From Actinoplanes sp. NBRC 103695 (GTDB lineage Bacteria; Actinomycetota; Actinomycetes; Mycobacteriales; Micromonosporaceae): DNA of 64,000 nucleotides. The position numbers and the translations under genes were made by a program. Location: assembly GCF_030269485.1 (NCBI RefSeq), contig NZ_BSTL01000028.1, positions 62,001-126,000 on the forward strand, given 5' to 3'. The number at the start of each line of letters is the position of its first letter. Within the stretch, counting starts at the first letter, position 1. Under the pieces are notes generated by a model. The model did not search any database, was not told where the DNA came from, and was given only the letters and a program-made list of their open reading frames with translations. Below, piece after piece: positions 57,209 through 64,000 of this stretch.

Positions 57209-57728
57209 GCAGCCCGCGCAGCTGGCGCCGGGCCTCGTGAATGCGGGACTTGACGGTGCCGTCCGGGATCCGCTGGAGTTCCGCGATCTCGTGGTATCCG
57301 AGGCCGAGCACGTCGCGCAGGGCGACCGCCTCGGCGAGCTCGGGCCGCAGGCGGGCCAGCGCGTTGAGCAGGTCCAGGCGGGTGGAGGCGACCACGCTGG
57401 TGCGGCGCGGGTCGGGCAGGTCGGTCAGCTCCGGCGTGCGGTCTTCGGCCGGAGCTGACCGGGCACGCCGGTACGTCGAGCGGGCGCGGTTGGTGGCGAG
57501 GCGGTGCAGCCACGTCCGGAAGGCGGAGCGCCCCTCGAAGCGGTCGATGCCACGGGACACCGCGAGCAGGGTGTCCTGACACGCCTCTTCGGCGTCCTCC
57601 CGGTTGGCCAGCAGGCGGCTGCACAACCTCAGCACCTCGGGGCGCACGGTCACCAGGAGCACGTTGAGTGCCGCAAGATCCCCGTGGGCCGCGGTTTGGG
57701 CGAGGTTCTCGACATCCGATTCATACAT
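57096..57728 (-). CDS. ECF-type RNA polymerase sigma factor
   Basis: Predicted 210 residues. Region 2 (VRPEVLRLCSRLLANREDAEEACQDTLLAV, GRSAFRTWLHRLATNRARS) and region 4 (LDLLNALARLRPELAEAVALRD, GLGYHEIAELQRIPDGTVKSRIHEARRQL) are complete. The last 35 residues are a Pro/Ser/Arg tail. It is SigE-like in general form. No anti-sigma gene follows in the usual place; the convergent lipoprotein-like gene is the only neighbour that could act across the membrane. Confidence 0.92.
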   Translation of the reverse strand: MYESDVENLAQTAAHGDLAALNVLLVTVRPEVLRLCSRLLANREDAEEACQDTLLAVSRGIDRFEGRSAFRTWLHRLATNRARSTYRRARSAPAEDRTPELTDLPDPRRTSVVASTRLDLLNALARLRPELAEAVALRDVLGLGYHEIAELQRIPDGTVKSRIHEARRQLRGLLTPQVSPAPGASPARSASPAPTGPEGRRSPRRRDDAG

Positions 57729-57837
57729 AGCGTGATGCCACCTCCACGCTCAGTATGCGTTGGCACGCAAGTCGCCGAACCAACTACCGCGAGGCCGGGA
57801 CCAACCCAGGTAAGTGCCCGACTACCAGGAAGTCCTC

Positions 57838-58095
57838 GTGTTCCGTCGTCTCGCCTCACCGGCGCCCTCACGCTCGCCCTGCTCGGCGCGGCCGTGCCGG
57901 TCCGCGCTGGAGTCCGTCTACGGCCGCCGCGGTCATCTGATCCACAACGCCGCGGGCGAGCCGGCGTACGTCGTCCACGTGGGCGCGCGCGTCGAGCTCT
58001 TCACCGGTCACCCGATCCGCGAAGGTGCGGGCTACTTCCAGGTCGGCCCCGCCAACTTCATCCTGCGCAACTTCCGACACGCTCCGCCCTGCTGA
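57838..58095 (+). CDS. Small secreted-type protein, signal sequence apparently frame-shifted
   Basis: From the GTG at 57838 the frame codes for 85 residues. The last 60 (YGRRGHLIHNAAGEPAYVVH, GARVELFTGHPIREG, YFQVGPANFILRNFR) read like a real small beta domain. The first 25 are Ser/Pro/Arg-rich and unlike a signal peptide, but another frame of the same DNA reads LTGALTLALLGAAVPVRA, a good signal peptide with a cleavage site. One or two small indels may have broken the gene, or the base calls may be wrong here. Confidence 0.4.
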   Translation: MFRRLASPAPSRSPCSARPCRSALESVYGRRGHLIHNAAGEPAYVVHVGARVELFTGHPIREGAGYFQVGPANFILRNFRHAPPC

Positions 58096-58164
58096 GCGGC
58101 TCGACCCACCGGCCCGGAGCGCCCGACCGGGCCGGCACCCAACGGCCCAGCACCCACCAGCCCC

Positions 58165-58260
58165 GCGCTCACCCAGCCCGGCGCTCACCCAGCCCGGCGC
58201 TCACCCAGCCCGGCGCCCACCCAGCCCGGCGCTCACCCAGCCCGGCGCCCACCCAGCCCG
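58165..58260. repeat. 16-base tandem repeat, six copies
   Basis: Unit GCGCTCACCCAGCCCG repeats six times without gaps; copies 4 and 6 have C for T at position 5. It lies between the small ORF and the aminotransferase gene and is probably noncoding; related CACCCAG words continue on both sides. Confidence 0.9.
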
Positions 58261-58340
58261 GCCGACCCATCAGGGCGGCGCCCCGCAGGCCGCACCCCAG
58301 GCCGGCGCCTCGCCGGGCAGGAGCTGACAGAATCGGGATC

Positions 58341-59240
58341 ATGCTTCAGGAGTACGACGCGCGGAACGCCGACATCAGGTACTGGGTCAACGGCGTGTTG
58401 CGGCACCGGGACGAGCCGGGCATCTCGCCGTTCGACTCGGTGGTGCAGGGCGGCGACGGCGTGTGGGAGGGGCTCCGGCTCTACCGCGGCAGGATCTACG
58501 GGCTCTACGAGCACCTGGCGCGGCTGCGCCGGTCGGCGACGGCCCTCGGGTTCGCCGACATCCCGGCCGACACGACCGTCGTGGCGGCCGTCGCCGAGAC
58601 GCTGCGGGCCAACGACATGACCGACGGCGTGCACATCCGGCTCACGCTGACCCGGGGCGTCAAGGTGACCAGCGGCATGGATCCGCGGCTCAACCGGGCC
58701 GGCTCCACGCTGATCGTGCTGGCCGAGCACAAGGCGCCGGTGTACGACACGACCGGCCTGCGCCTCGTCACGGCGAGCGTGCGGCGCCCGGGACCGGACG
58801 TCCTCGACCCGAAGATCCACCACAACAACCTGATCAACTCGATCCTCGCCAAGATCGAGGCGAACGTGGCCGGGGCGGACGACGCGCTCATGCTGGACGG
58901 GCGGGGGTTCGTGGCGGAGACCAACGCGACGCACCTGTTCGCCGTGGCCGGCGGGACGCTGCTCACCCCGTACGCCATCGCCTGCCCGGAGGGCATCACC
59001 CGGCAGACGGTGCTGGATCTGGCGGCGCGGCATGAGATCCCGGCCGTGGTGCGGGACGTGTCGCTGGTCGAGATGTACACGGCCGACGAGGTCTTCTGCA
59101 CCGGCACGATGGGCGAGATCGCCGCGGTCACCGAGATCGACGGGCGCACGATCGGCGCGGGCAAGGTCGGTCCGCTCACCACCAGGGTCGCCGAGATCTA
59201 CCGCGACCATGCGGCGGCGACCGGCGTGCAGGTGATCTGA
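58341..59240 (+). CDS. Class IV aminotransferase (branched-chain or D-amino-acid type)
   Basis: Predicted 299 residues from the ATG at 58341, after CAGAAT and GGGATC. The PLP-fold type IV pattern is clear: FDSVVQGGDGVWEGLRLYRG, YEHLARLRRSA, the catalytic Lys in DPKIHHNNLINSILAKIEAN, FVAETNATHLFAV and EVFCTGTMGEIAAVTEIDGR. It transfers an amino group between an amino acid and a 2-oxo acid. Family members include IlvE, D-alanine aminotransferase and aminodeoxychorismate lyase; the substrate cannot be fixed. It converges with the sulfotransferase gene. Confidence 0.88.
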   Translation: MLQEYDARNADIRYWVNGVLRHRDEPGISPFDSVVQGGDGVWEGLRLYRGRIYGLYEHLARLRRSATALGFADIPADTTVVAAVAETLRANDMTDGVHIRLTLTRGVKVTSGMDPRLNRAGSTLIVLAEHKAPVYDTTGLRLVTASVRRPGPDVLDPKIHHNNLINSILAKIEANVAGADDALMLDGRGFVAETNATHLFAVAGGTLLTPYAIACPEGITRQTVLDLAARHEIPAVVRDVSLVEMYTADEVFCTGTMGEIAAVTEIDGRTIGAGKVGPLTTRVAEIYRDHAAATGVQVI

Positions 59241-59261
59241 AGGCGCCACGCGGCCGGTGAT

Positions 59262-59963
59262 CTAGAGACGCCGCGCGGCCATCTCCTCGTAGTAGGGCCG
59301 CGCCTCGTCGACCAGGTCCCGCAGGCGGGCGGGCACGTCCGCGGGGCGCGGATCGTACGGCGCGAAGCCGGTCGACGCCTCGACGGACGCGTACCAGTGG
59401 GGCGCCCACACCCCGTCGGTGTCGCGGCGCCCGGGCGGCCAGGCCAGCATCGCGGGGTCCCAGCCGATGCCGAGCGCCGCGCACAGCCGGCTGAGCACCC
59501 CGGCCGGGTCGCGGAGCAGGTCGGCGGCGTCGACCACCGGCCCGCCGTACGCCCGGTAGATCTCCGCCTGCTGCGCGTAGCCCAGATCGGCCAGGTCGGG
59601 GGTGCCGCGAACCTTGGCGTACGAGGCGACGACGTGCTCGGGATCCCGGATCAGGTAGGCGTTGGACAGGGTGCCGATCCAGTCGCGGCCGATCCCGGGC
59701 AGCAGGTGGTGCGTCATGTGTTTCTGGTAGTACACGCTCACCCCGCCGGGCAGCGGGCCGGTCAGGGCGGCCGCCACGTCCTGCCACGCGGTGGGCTGGC
59801 CGGCCATCACCTCGTCGCGACCAGGGTGGTCCAGGCCGGTCGCGGCCAGATAGTGGGCGTAGAGCGGCTCGTCCACGACCAGGGTGTCCGGCCGCGCGCC
59901 GAAGCTGCGCATCAGGGCCGTGGACACGTTACGCGGCCCGGACCACATCGCGACCCGGGTCAC
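59262..59963 (-). CDS. Sulfotransferase-family protein
   Basis: Predicted 233 residues. The N-terminal MTRVAMWSGPRNVSTALMRSFG replaces the usual PAPS P-loop with a SGPRNVST form common in this bacterial subgroup, and NAYLIRDPEHVVASYAKVRG is the second PAPS-contact region. It is often found next to class IV aminotransferases, as here. Actual sulfo transfer is uncertain; the acceptor is unknown. Confidence 0.75.
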   Translation of the reverse strand: MTRVAMWSGPRNVSTALMRSFGARPDTLVVDEPLYAHYLAATGLDHPGRDEVMAGQPTAWQDVAAALTGPLPGGVSVYYQKHMTHHLLPGIGRDWIGTLSNAYLIRDPEHVVASYAKVRGTPDLADLGYAQQAEIYRAYGGPVVDAADLLRDPAGVLSRLCAALGIGWDPAMLAWPPGRRDTDGVWAPHWYASVEASTGFAPYDPRPADVPARLRDLVDEARPYYEEMAARRL

Positions 59964-60163
59964 GTGGCGGCGCCGCGGGCCGGCCGCGCCACGATCGAGA
60001 ACATCATGGGCGCACGTTATCGCGTTCGAAACAGAGGCGGAGCAGACTGTCCACAGGCCTTTCCCTCAGCGCCCCCGCCCGGCGCGAGGTTGCGGGCGGG
60101 ACTCCCCCGGTTGCCGCCGCAAGCCCCGCCCGCAACGACCGGCCGATCAGGCATACTCCCGGC

Positions 60164-60865
60164 GTGACCAGCGACATCGAGGCCGGCCAGCCCAGAGCCG
60201 GCGAGCCCGGGGCCGGTGAGCCCGGCGACCGCCCGCCCGCCGGGTTGACGCCGGAGCGGGTGGGTTTCTTCACCGACGCGGTGTTCGCCATCGCGATGAC
60301 CCTGCTCGTCATCGACATCCCGAAACCGGAGGGCGAGCCGGAGTTCTCCGTCGGCGACGGCGTCTCGAAGGCGGAGGCGGCCGGCAACCTGCTGCACTTT
60401 CTCGCCGGCCAGCAGAACTCGTTCCTCGCCTACCTGCTCGCGTTCTGGGTGCTGTGGATCACGTGGCGCGGCCACCACACCCTGTTCGACCGGATCGGCC
60501 GGCTGTCGTACCGGCTGGTCGGCTGGCATTTCCCGCTGCTGCTGTTCATCGGCTTCCTGCCCTACCCCACGACGGTTTTCGGCCACCACACCGGCAATCC
60601 CGCCGCCGCCGGCCTCTACGCGCTCAGCGTCGCCGCCCTGCTGATCTGCCGCTCCGGCGCCCAGACCCAGGCGGAACGCGACCATCTGCTGCTGCCGCAC
60701 GTCGACCGCGCCGACTTCCACCGCGTCACCCGCGCATCCTGGATCGTGGCGCTCTACTGGCTGGCCACCGCCACTCTGGTCTGGTTCACCCCGTGGACTT
60801 CGCTGCTGTGGTTCGCCGCCCCGATCGTCGGCCGGATCGCGAACGGTCGCCGCGCCAACCCCTGA
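60164..60865 (+). CDS. TMEM175 (DUF1211)-family membrane protein
   Basis: Predicted 233 residues. GTG at 60164 is preceded by CATACT at 60152-60157, another leaderless start. The signature RVGFFTDAVFAIAMTLLVIDI is the TMEM175 helix 1 motif (R-x3-F-S/T-D), followed by five more helices. Family proteins conduct potassium as tetramers in bacteria. The N-terminal 25 residues are a Gly/Pro/Glu-rich GEPGAGEPG repeat. Confidence 0.87.
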   Translation: MTSDIEAGQPRAGEPGAGEPGDRPPAGLTPERVGFFTDAVFAIAMTLLVIDIPKPEGEPEFSVGDGVSKAEAAGNLLHFLAGQQNSFLAYLLAFWVLWITWRGHHTLFDRIGRLSYRLVGWHFPLLLFIGFLPYPTTVFGHHTGNPAAAGLYALSVAALLICRSGAQTQAERDHLLLPHVDRADFHRVTRASWIVALYWLATATLVWFTPWTSLLWFAAPIVGRIANGRRANP

Positions 60866-60895
60866 CCGCCGTCGATTTCCGGCAGGATGGGGATC

Positions 60896-62230
60896 ATGCC
60901 CGCCGAACGCCTCGCCCGCGCCACCCGGCCGCCGGTCCGCATCGCCCACCTCGGACTCGGTAATTTCTTCCGCGCCCACCAGGCCTGGTACACGGCTGCC
61001 GCGCCGGACGCGGACCGCTGGGGGATCGCGGCCTTCACCGGCCGGTCCAGGCCGTTGGCGACCGCGCTGTCCGCGCAGGACGGGCTCTACACCTTGATCG
61101 TACGGGGGCCGGAACGCGACGACCTCGAGGTGATCGGCTCGGTCGCCGAGGCGTATCCCGGTGACGACACCGCGAGCTGGCGGGCCGTCCTGACCCGGCG
61201 CCAGCTGTCCGTGGTGACGCTGACCGTCACCGAGGCCGCCTACCGCCGCGGCCGGGGCGGCGGCCTGGACGACCGTGACCCGGAGGTCCGTGCCGACCTG
61301 GCGGCGTTCCGGTCCGGCGGCCCGATGACCACGGTCCCCGGCCGCTTGGCGGCCGGCCTGAACGCGCGCCGGCTGGCGTACGGCGGCCCGATCGCGGTGG
61401 TCTGCTGCGACAACCTCCCCGGCAACGGGGCCGCCACGGCCCGGGTCACGCTGGACTTCGCCACGGCCGCCGAGCCCGCGCTGCTGCCCTGGATCCGTGA
61501 CAACGTCTCCTTCGTGACGACCATGGTCGACCGGATCACGCCCCGCACCACCCCGTCCGACGTCGACGTCGTCGGGTCGGCCGGGCACGCCGACGAGGTG
61601 CCGGTGGTCACCGAGCCGTTCACCGAGTGGGTGCTGGAGGGCGAGTTCCCGCGGGGCCGTCCCGGGTGGGAGGCCGGCGGCGCCCGGTTCGTCGCCGACG
61701 TGATGCCGCACGAGTTGCGCAAGCTGCTGCTGCTGAACGGCGGTCACTCGCTCCTGGCATACGCCGGAAGTGCCCGCGGCCTGGAGACCATCGCCGACGC
61801 CGTGGGCGATCCGACCTGCCGTGCCTGGCTCGGTCAGTGGTGGGACGAGGCGGTCCGGCACGTTCCCCTGCCCCCGGGCGAACTGGCCGACTACCGGTCG
61901 GCGCTGCTGGAGCGCTTCGCCAACCCGCGCATCCGCCACACCCTGGCCCAGATCGCCGCCGACGGTTCACAGAAGATCCCGATCCGCGTCCTGCCCGTGC
62001 TGCGCGGCGAGCGTGCCGCCGGCCGCCCCGCCACGGGTTCCGCCCGCGCGCTGGCCGCCTGGATCTGCCACCTCCGAGGCTCCGGCGCACCGGTCAAGGA
62101 CGAGGGCGCTCCGCCGTACGCGGAAAGGGCTGCCGACCCGCGCGACGTGCTCGCCCTGCTGGCGCCCGACCTGGCGGCCGACAGCACCCTGGTCGACGAG
62201 ATCACCCGGCTGACCGGCGAGCTTGGATGA
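60896..62230 (+). CDS. Mannitol dehydrogenase family protein (complete copy)
   Basis: Predicted 444 residues from the ATG at 60896; an ATG 9 bases earlier is possible. The Rossmann motif IAHLGLGNFFRAHQAWYT starts the chain, with AVVCCDNLPGNG, TMVDRITPRT and the active-site KLLLLNGGH (Lys-x4-Asn-x2-His). It oxidises a sugar alcohol or reduces a keto-sugar with NAD(P). It is a diverged paralogue of the gene at 2-880. The stop overlaps the next ATG (ATGA), coupling the two genes. Confidence 0.9.
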   Translation: MPAERLARATRPPVRIAHLGLGNFFRAHQAWYTAAAPDADRWGIAAFTGRSRPLATALSAQDGLYTLIVRGPERDDLEVIGSVAEAYPGDDTASWRAVLTRRQLSVVTLTVTEAAYRRGRGGGLDDRDPEVRADLAAFRSGGPMTTVPGRLAAGLNARRLAYGGPIAVVCCDNLPGNGAATARVTLDFATAAEPALLPWIRDNVSFVTTMVDRITPRTTPSDVDVVGSAGHADEVPVVTEPFTEWVLEGEFPRGRPGWEAGGARFVADVMPHELRKLLLLNGGHSLLAYAGSARGLETIADAVGDPTCRAWLGQWWDEAVRHVPLPPGELADYRSALLERFANPRIRHTLAQIAADGSQKIPIRVLPVLRGERAAGRPATGSARALAAWICHLRGSGAPVKDEGAPPYAERAADPRDVLALLAPDLAADSTLVDEITRLTGELG

Positions 62231-63024
62231 CCTTCCTGCTGGACGTCGTCAGCAACGTCGTCGCGAACGCCGCCTTCTGGCTTCTGCTGGGCGCCACCTT
62301 CTGGCTGGTGAGCAGGTTCAGCCAGGCCCGTTTCAACAGGTTCTTCGGCACCTCGTCCACCGGCCGGGTGGTCGTGGTCCTCTCCAACCTGTGGAAGGCC
62401 GCCGAGAGCAGGCGGCCGGTCGGCTACACGATCTCCCTGCACGAGTCCCTGGCCGGCCAGCGCATCAACGCCCTTCTGGCCGCCGCGCCGCTGCGCCTGC
62501 CGGACGCGGTCCGCGGCCTGGTCGACGCGCTGTGGCTGCGCTCCCGCACCGAGTGCGTCCTGGAGGTGAGCCCACCGACCGGCGGCGACCTGGACGTGAC
62601 CGGCACCCTGATCGTGATCGGCGGCTCCGGCCGCAACTCGGTCCGCGGCCGCCACCTCGAACAGGGCCTGCCCCGGGCCGCCCTGGTCTACGAGTCCCCC
62701 GACGGCGCCCAGGTGAGCCCGTCCGACAACCGCGAGGTGATCGTCCGCCGCAGCGGCGGCGACATCCAGCGCATCCGCTCCCAGCAGGGCGTGGCCATCA
62801 TCGAGAAGGTCATCCTGCCGGAGCACCACCGCACGGTCTTCTACTGCGCGGGCGCCCGCAGCGACAGCACGTGGATAGCCACCGAGTACCTGGTCCGCCA
62901 TTGGCGCCGCCTGGACCGCGAGTTCGGCGAGGACCCGTTCGTCATCTGCCTGGCCGTCCCCCTCCCCGACATCTACAGCGCCGACTACCACGAGCCGATC
63001 GTCCTGGCGACCATCCGGCCGTGA
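62227..63024 (+). CDS. Hypothetical membrane-anchored protein
   Basis: Predicted 265 residues, ATG at 62227 in an ATGA overlap with the mannitol dehydrogenase gene. One helix at about 5-28 (VVSNVVANAAFWLLLGATFWL) precedes a cytoplasmic domain with FGTSSTGRVVVVLSNLW, VTGTLIVIGGSGRNSVRG and EHHRTVFYCAGARSDSTW. The layout (a V/I-rich strand, IGGSGRNS and a late GARSDST) recalls nucleotide- or sugar-nucleotide-binding folds and the SLOG/STING-associated groups, but I cannot assign it. Confidence 0.6.
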   Translation: MTFLLDVVSNVVANAAFWLLLGATFWLVSRFSQARFNRFFGTSSTGRVVVVLSNLWKAAESRRPVGYTISLHESLAGQRINALLAAAPLRLPDAVRGLVDALWLRSRTECVLEVSPPTGGDLDVTGTLIVIGGSGRNSVRGRHLEQGLPRAALVYESPDGAQVSPSDNREVIVRRSGGDIQRIRSQQGVAIIEKVILPEHHRTVFYCAGARSDSTWIATEYLVRHWRRLDREFGEDPFVICLAVPLPDIYSADYHEPIVLATIRP

Positions 63025-63150
63025 AGGGCAGCTGATTCCAAGGCGCCCGATCAGAGTCGCTCGAGCATGCTCAGCGATGCCCGGGCTGGGTGAATGCTCC
63101 GTTCAGTCTGCGGTTCGTATATTAGACATCGCCTTCGTTCATTCCGACCG

Positions 63151-64000
63151 CTATCTGGGGCGACAGCGCACTCCGTTAGGTTCGATGATGGTGTTGTTGT
63201 TTCCGTCCTTCAAGACGTGCGAGCCGGCCGTTACCTCGCAATGCGTCTCCGGCGCAGACGACCCGGATAGTAGCGAGATCAACGAGACGGCCCCGAGAAT
63301 GGGAAGCAGGATCAGGGTTACCACCTCCCAGCCGCCGAGGGTGGCATCGACTGTGGTGCTGAAGGAGCCGGCACCCGACAGCGCACCCCAGTTGGCCCGG
63401 ATCTCGGCGTTGAACCCGCTCTCGTTCCAGTCCTCATCGCGGGAGTCGAAGATCGATGTGGTTCCACCCACGTTGGCCTCGTACTTCGCGCCGATCGCCC
63501 GGTCCGTGTCGGGGATTCTGATCGCCGCGCCCACGGTGCAGAACAGGCCAACCACGCCACTGTTGTGCAAGTGTCCCCGGAAATGAAAGGTACCGGCGCT
63601 GGTCAGCGTCAGCTCCGCCCATCCGCCGACCGACGACACACCGATGTGGCCCGAGTTGAAGACCCGCCGCGCAGGAAACTCCACCACCTCACCGTCGTCC
63701 GCGGTCCAGGCGATCGCACCTCGCTCGAAGTGGCTGATACGTCCGGTCTGTTGTGTGTCGGGATCGGTCCAGTCCAACTCGTCGGTGGCCGGGAAGCCGA
63801 GATAACTTTGCTCCGCGCCCAGTTCGACGTACCGACCGAATATCGCGCCGAGGACCCAGCATGCCGGCAGTCCGTCGCGGCAATATATGGCGCTGCTCTC
63901 ATATCGCTGAACGAAACCCTCCGTGCCCTGGGCGGGTTCCAGTTCGCCCACTTTGGCGCCGGGCGCACCGTTCAGCCTGGCGTACATCGCGGCTATCTTT
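63151..64000 (-). CDS. LGFP-repeat protein with C-terminal membrane helix (start outside window)
   Basis: The frame is open to the right edge (KIAAMYARLNGA), so the ATG at 63987 is probably internal and at least 282 residues are visible. LGFP-type repeats occupy the first 110 residues (SYLGFPATDELDW, HFERGAIAWTADDGEV). A beta domain follows (STGTFHFRG-like, VVGLFCTVGAAIRIPDTDRA) with one hydrophobic helix late in the chain (VVTLILLPILGAVSLISLLSG). LGFP repeats bind the cell wall in actinobacteria, so it is probably a surface protein. Confidence 0.65.
   Translation of the reverse strand, partial: KIAAMYARLNGAPGAKVGELEPAQGTEGFVQRYESSAIYCRDGLPACWVLGAIFGRYVELGAEQSYLGFPATDELDWTDPDTQQTGRISHFERGAIAWTADDGEVVEFPARRVFNSGHIGVSSVGGWAELTLTSAGTFHFRGHLHNSGVVGLFCTVGAAIRIPDTDRAIGAKYEANVGGTTSIFDSRDEDWNESGFNAEIRANWGALSGAGSFSTTVDATLGGWEVVTLILLPILGAVSLISLLSGSSAPETHCEVTAGSHVLKDGNNNTIIEPNGVRCRPR

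Noticed and set aside
1..64000. tRNA, rRNA, phage integrase or att sites that would mark the CIS locus as a recent island
   Set aside because: None seen by reading; base composition of the CIS genes is like that of the neighbours.

Overview
High-GC DNA with dense operons, 1- or 4-base stop/start overlaps and many apparently leaderless genes (a -10 element 6-8 bases before an ATG or GTG). Gene content points to a filamentous actinobacterium, most likely Micromonosporaceae (Actinoplanes-like). This is inferred from base composition and protein families, not from a database match.

Layout. 1-5.3 kb: end of a mannitol-dehydrogenase-family gene, the glyoxylate shunt (aceB, aceA) and a divergent RamB-like regulator. 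5.4-10.4 kb: a candidate contractile-injection effector with an N-terminal LQRTAGNQAV motif, a MarR/F420-oxidoreductase pair with matching operators, a PIN-like protein and a membrane molybdopterin oxidoreductase. 10.5-36 kb: a contractile injection system (CIS/eCIS) locus. Its leftward structural operon runs receiver-like protein, sheath, tube, tail-assembly chaperone E with a -1 frame E' extension, second tube, DUF4157 protein, LysM protein, VgrG-like hub, PAAR tip, gp25, baseplate J, tail protein I, and a tail-anchored zinc-ribbon protein. A second leftward operon has a LuxR regulator, the AAA+ ATPase and the DUF4255 cap protein. Around them are two membrane proteins joining an Hsp70 ATPase domain to an outside Kelch or lectin-like domain, two Ig-like/transmembrane proteins, a signal-less peptidoglycan hydrolase and a tachylectin-like propeller. 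36-37.6 kb is repeat-rich.

37.6-46.1 kb: an alpha/beta hydrolase, a bacterial dynamin pair, an AidB-like acyl-CoA dehydrogenase, an MFS transporter and an AAA+ ATPase. 46.2-53.9 kb: a Nit1C-type nitrilase cluster (glycosyltransferase, two nitrilase-family proteins of which one has lost catalytic residues, GNAT-AIR-synthase fusion, radical SAM protein, Sll0783-like protein, amidohydrolase, flavoprotein). 54-64 kb: a voltage-gated-channel-like protein, a deletion scar joining remnants of a TetR-like regulator and a glycosyltransferase, an ECF sigma factor, a class IV aminotransferase, a sulfotransferase, a TMEM175-like protein, a second mannitol dehydrogenase and an incomplete LGFP-repeat protein.

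The most interesting part is the CIS locus. Four membrane proteins share one predicted topology: folded N-terminal domain inside, one helix, exported C-terminal domain. This suggests a cytoplasmic, membrane-docked CIS coupled to outside sensing rather than a freely released particle. A canonical -1 slippery heptamer joins E to a conserved-looking frame that has no usual start codon.
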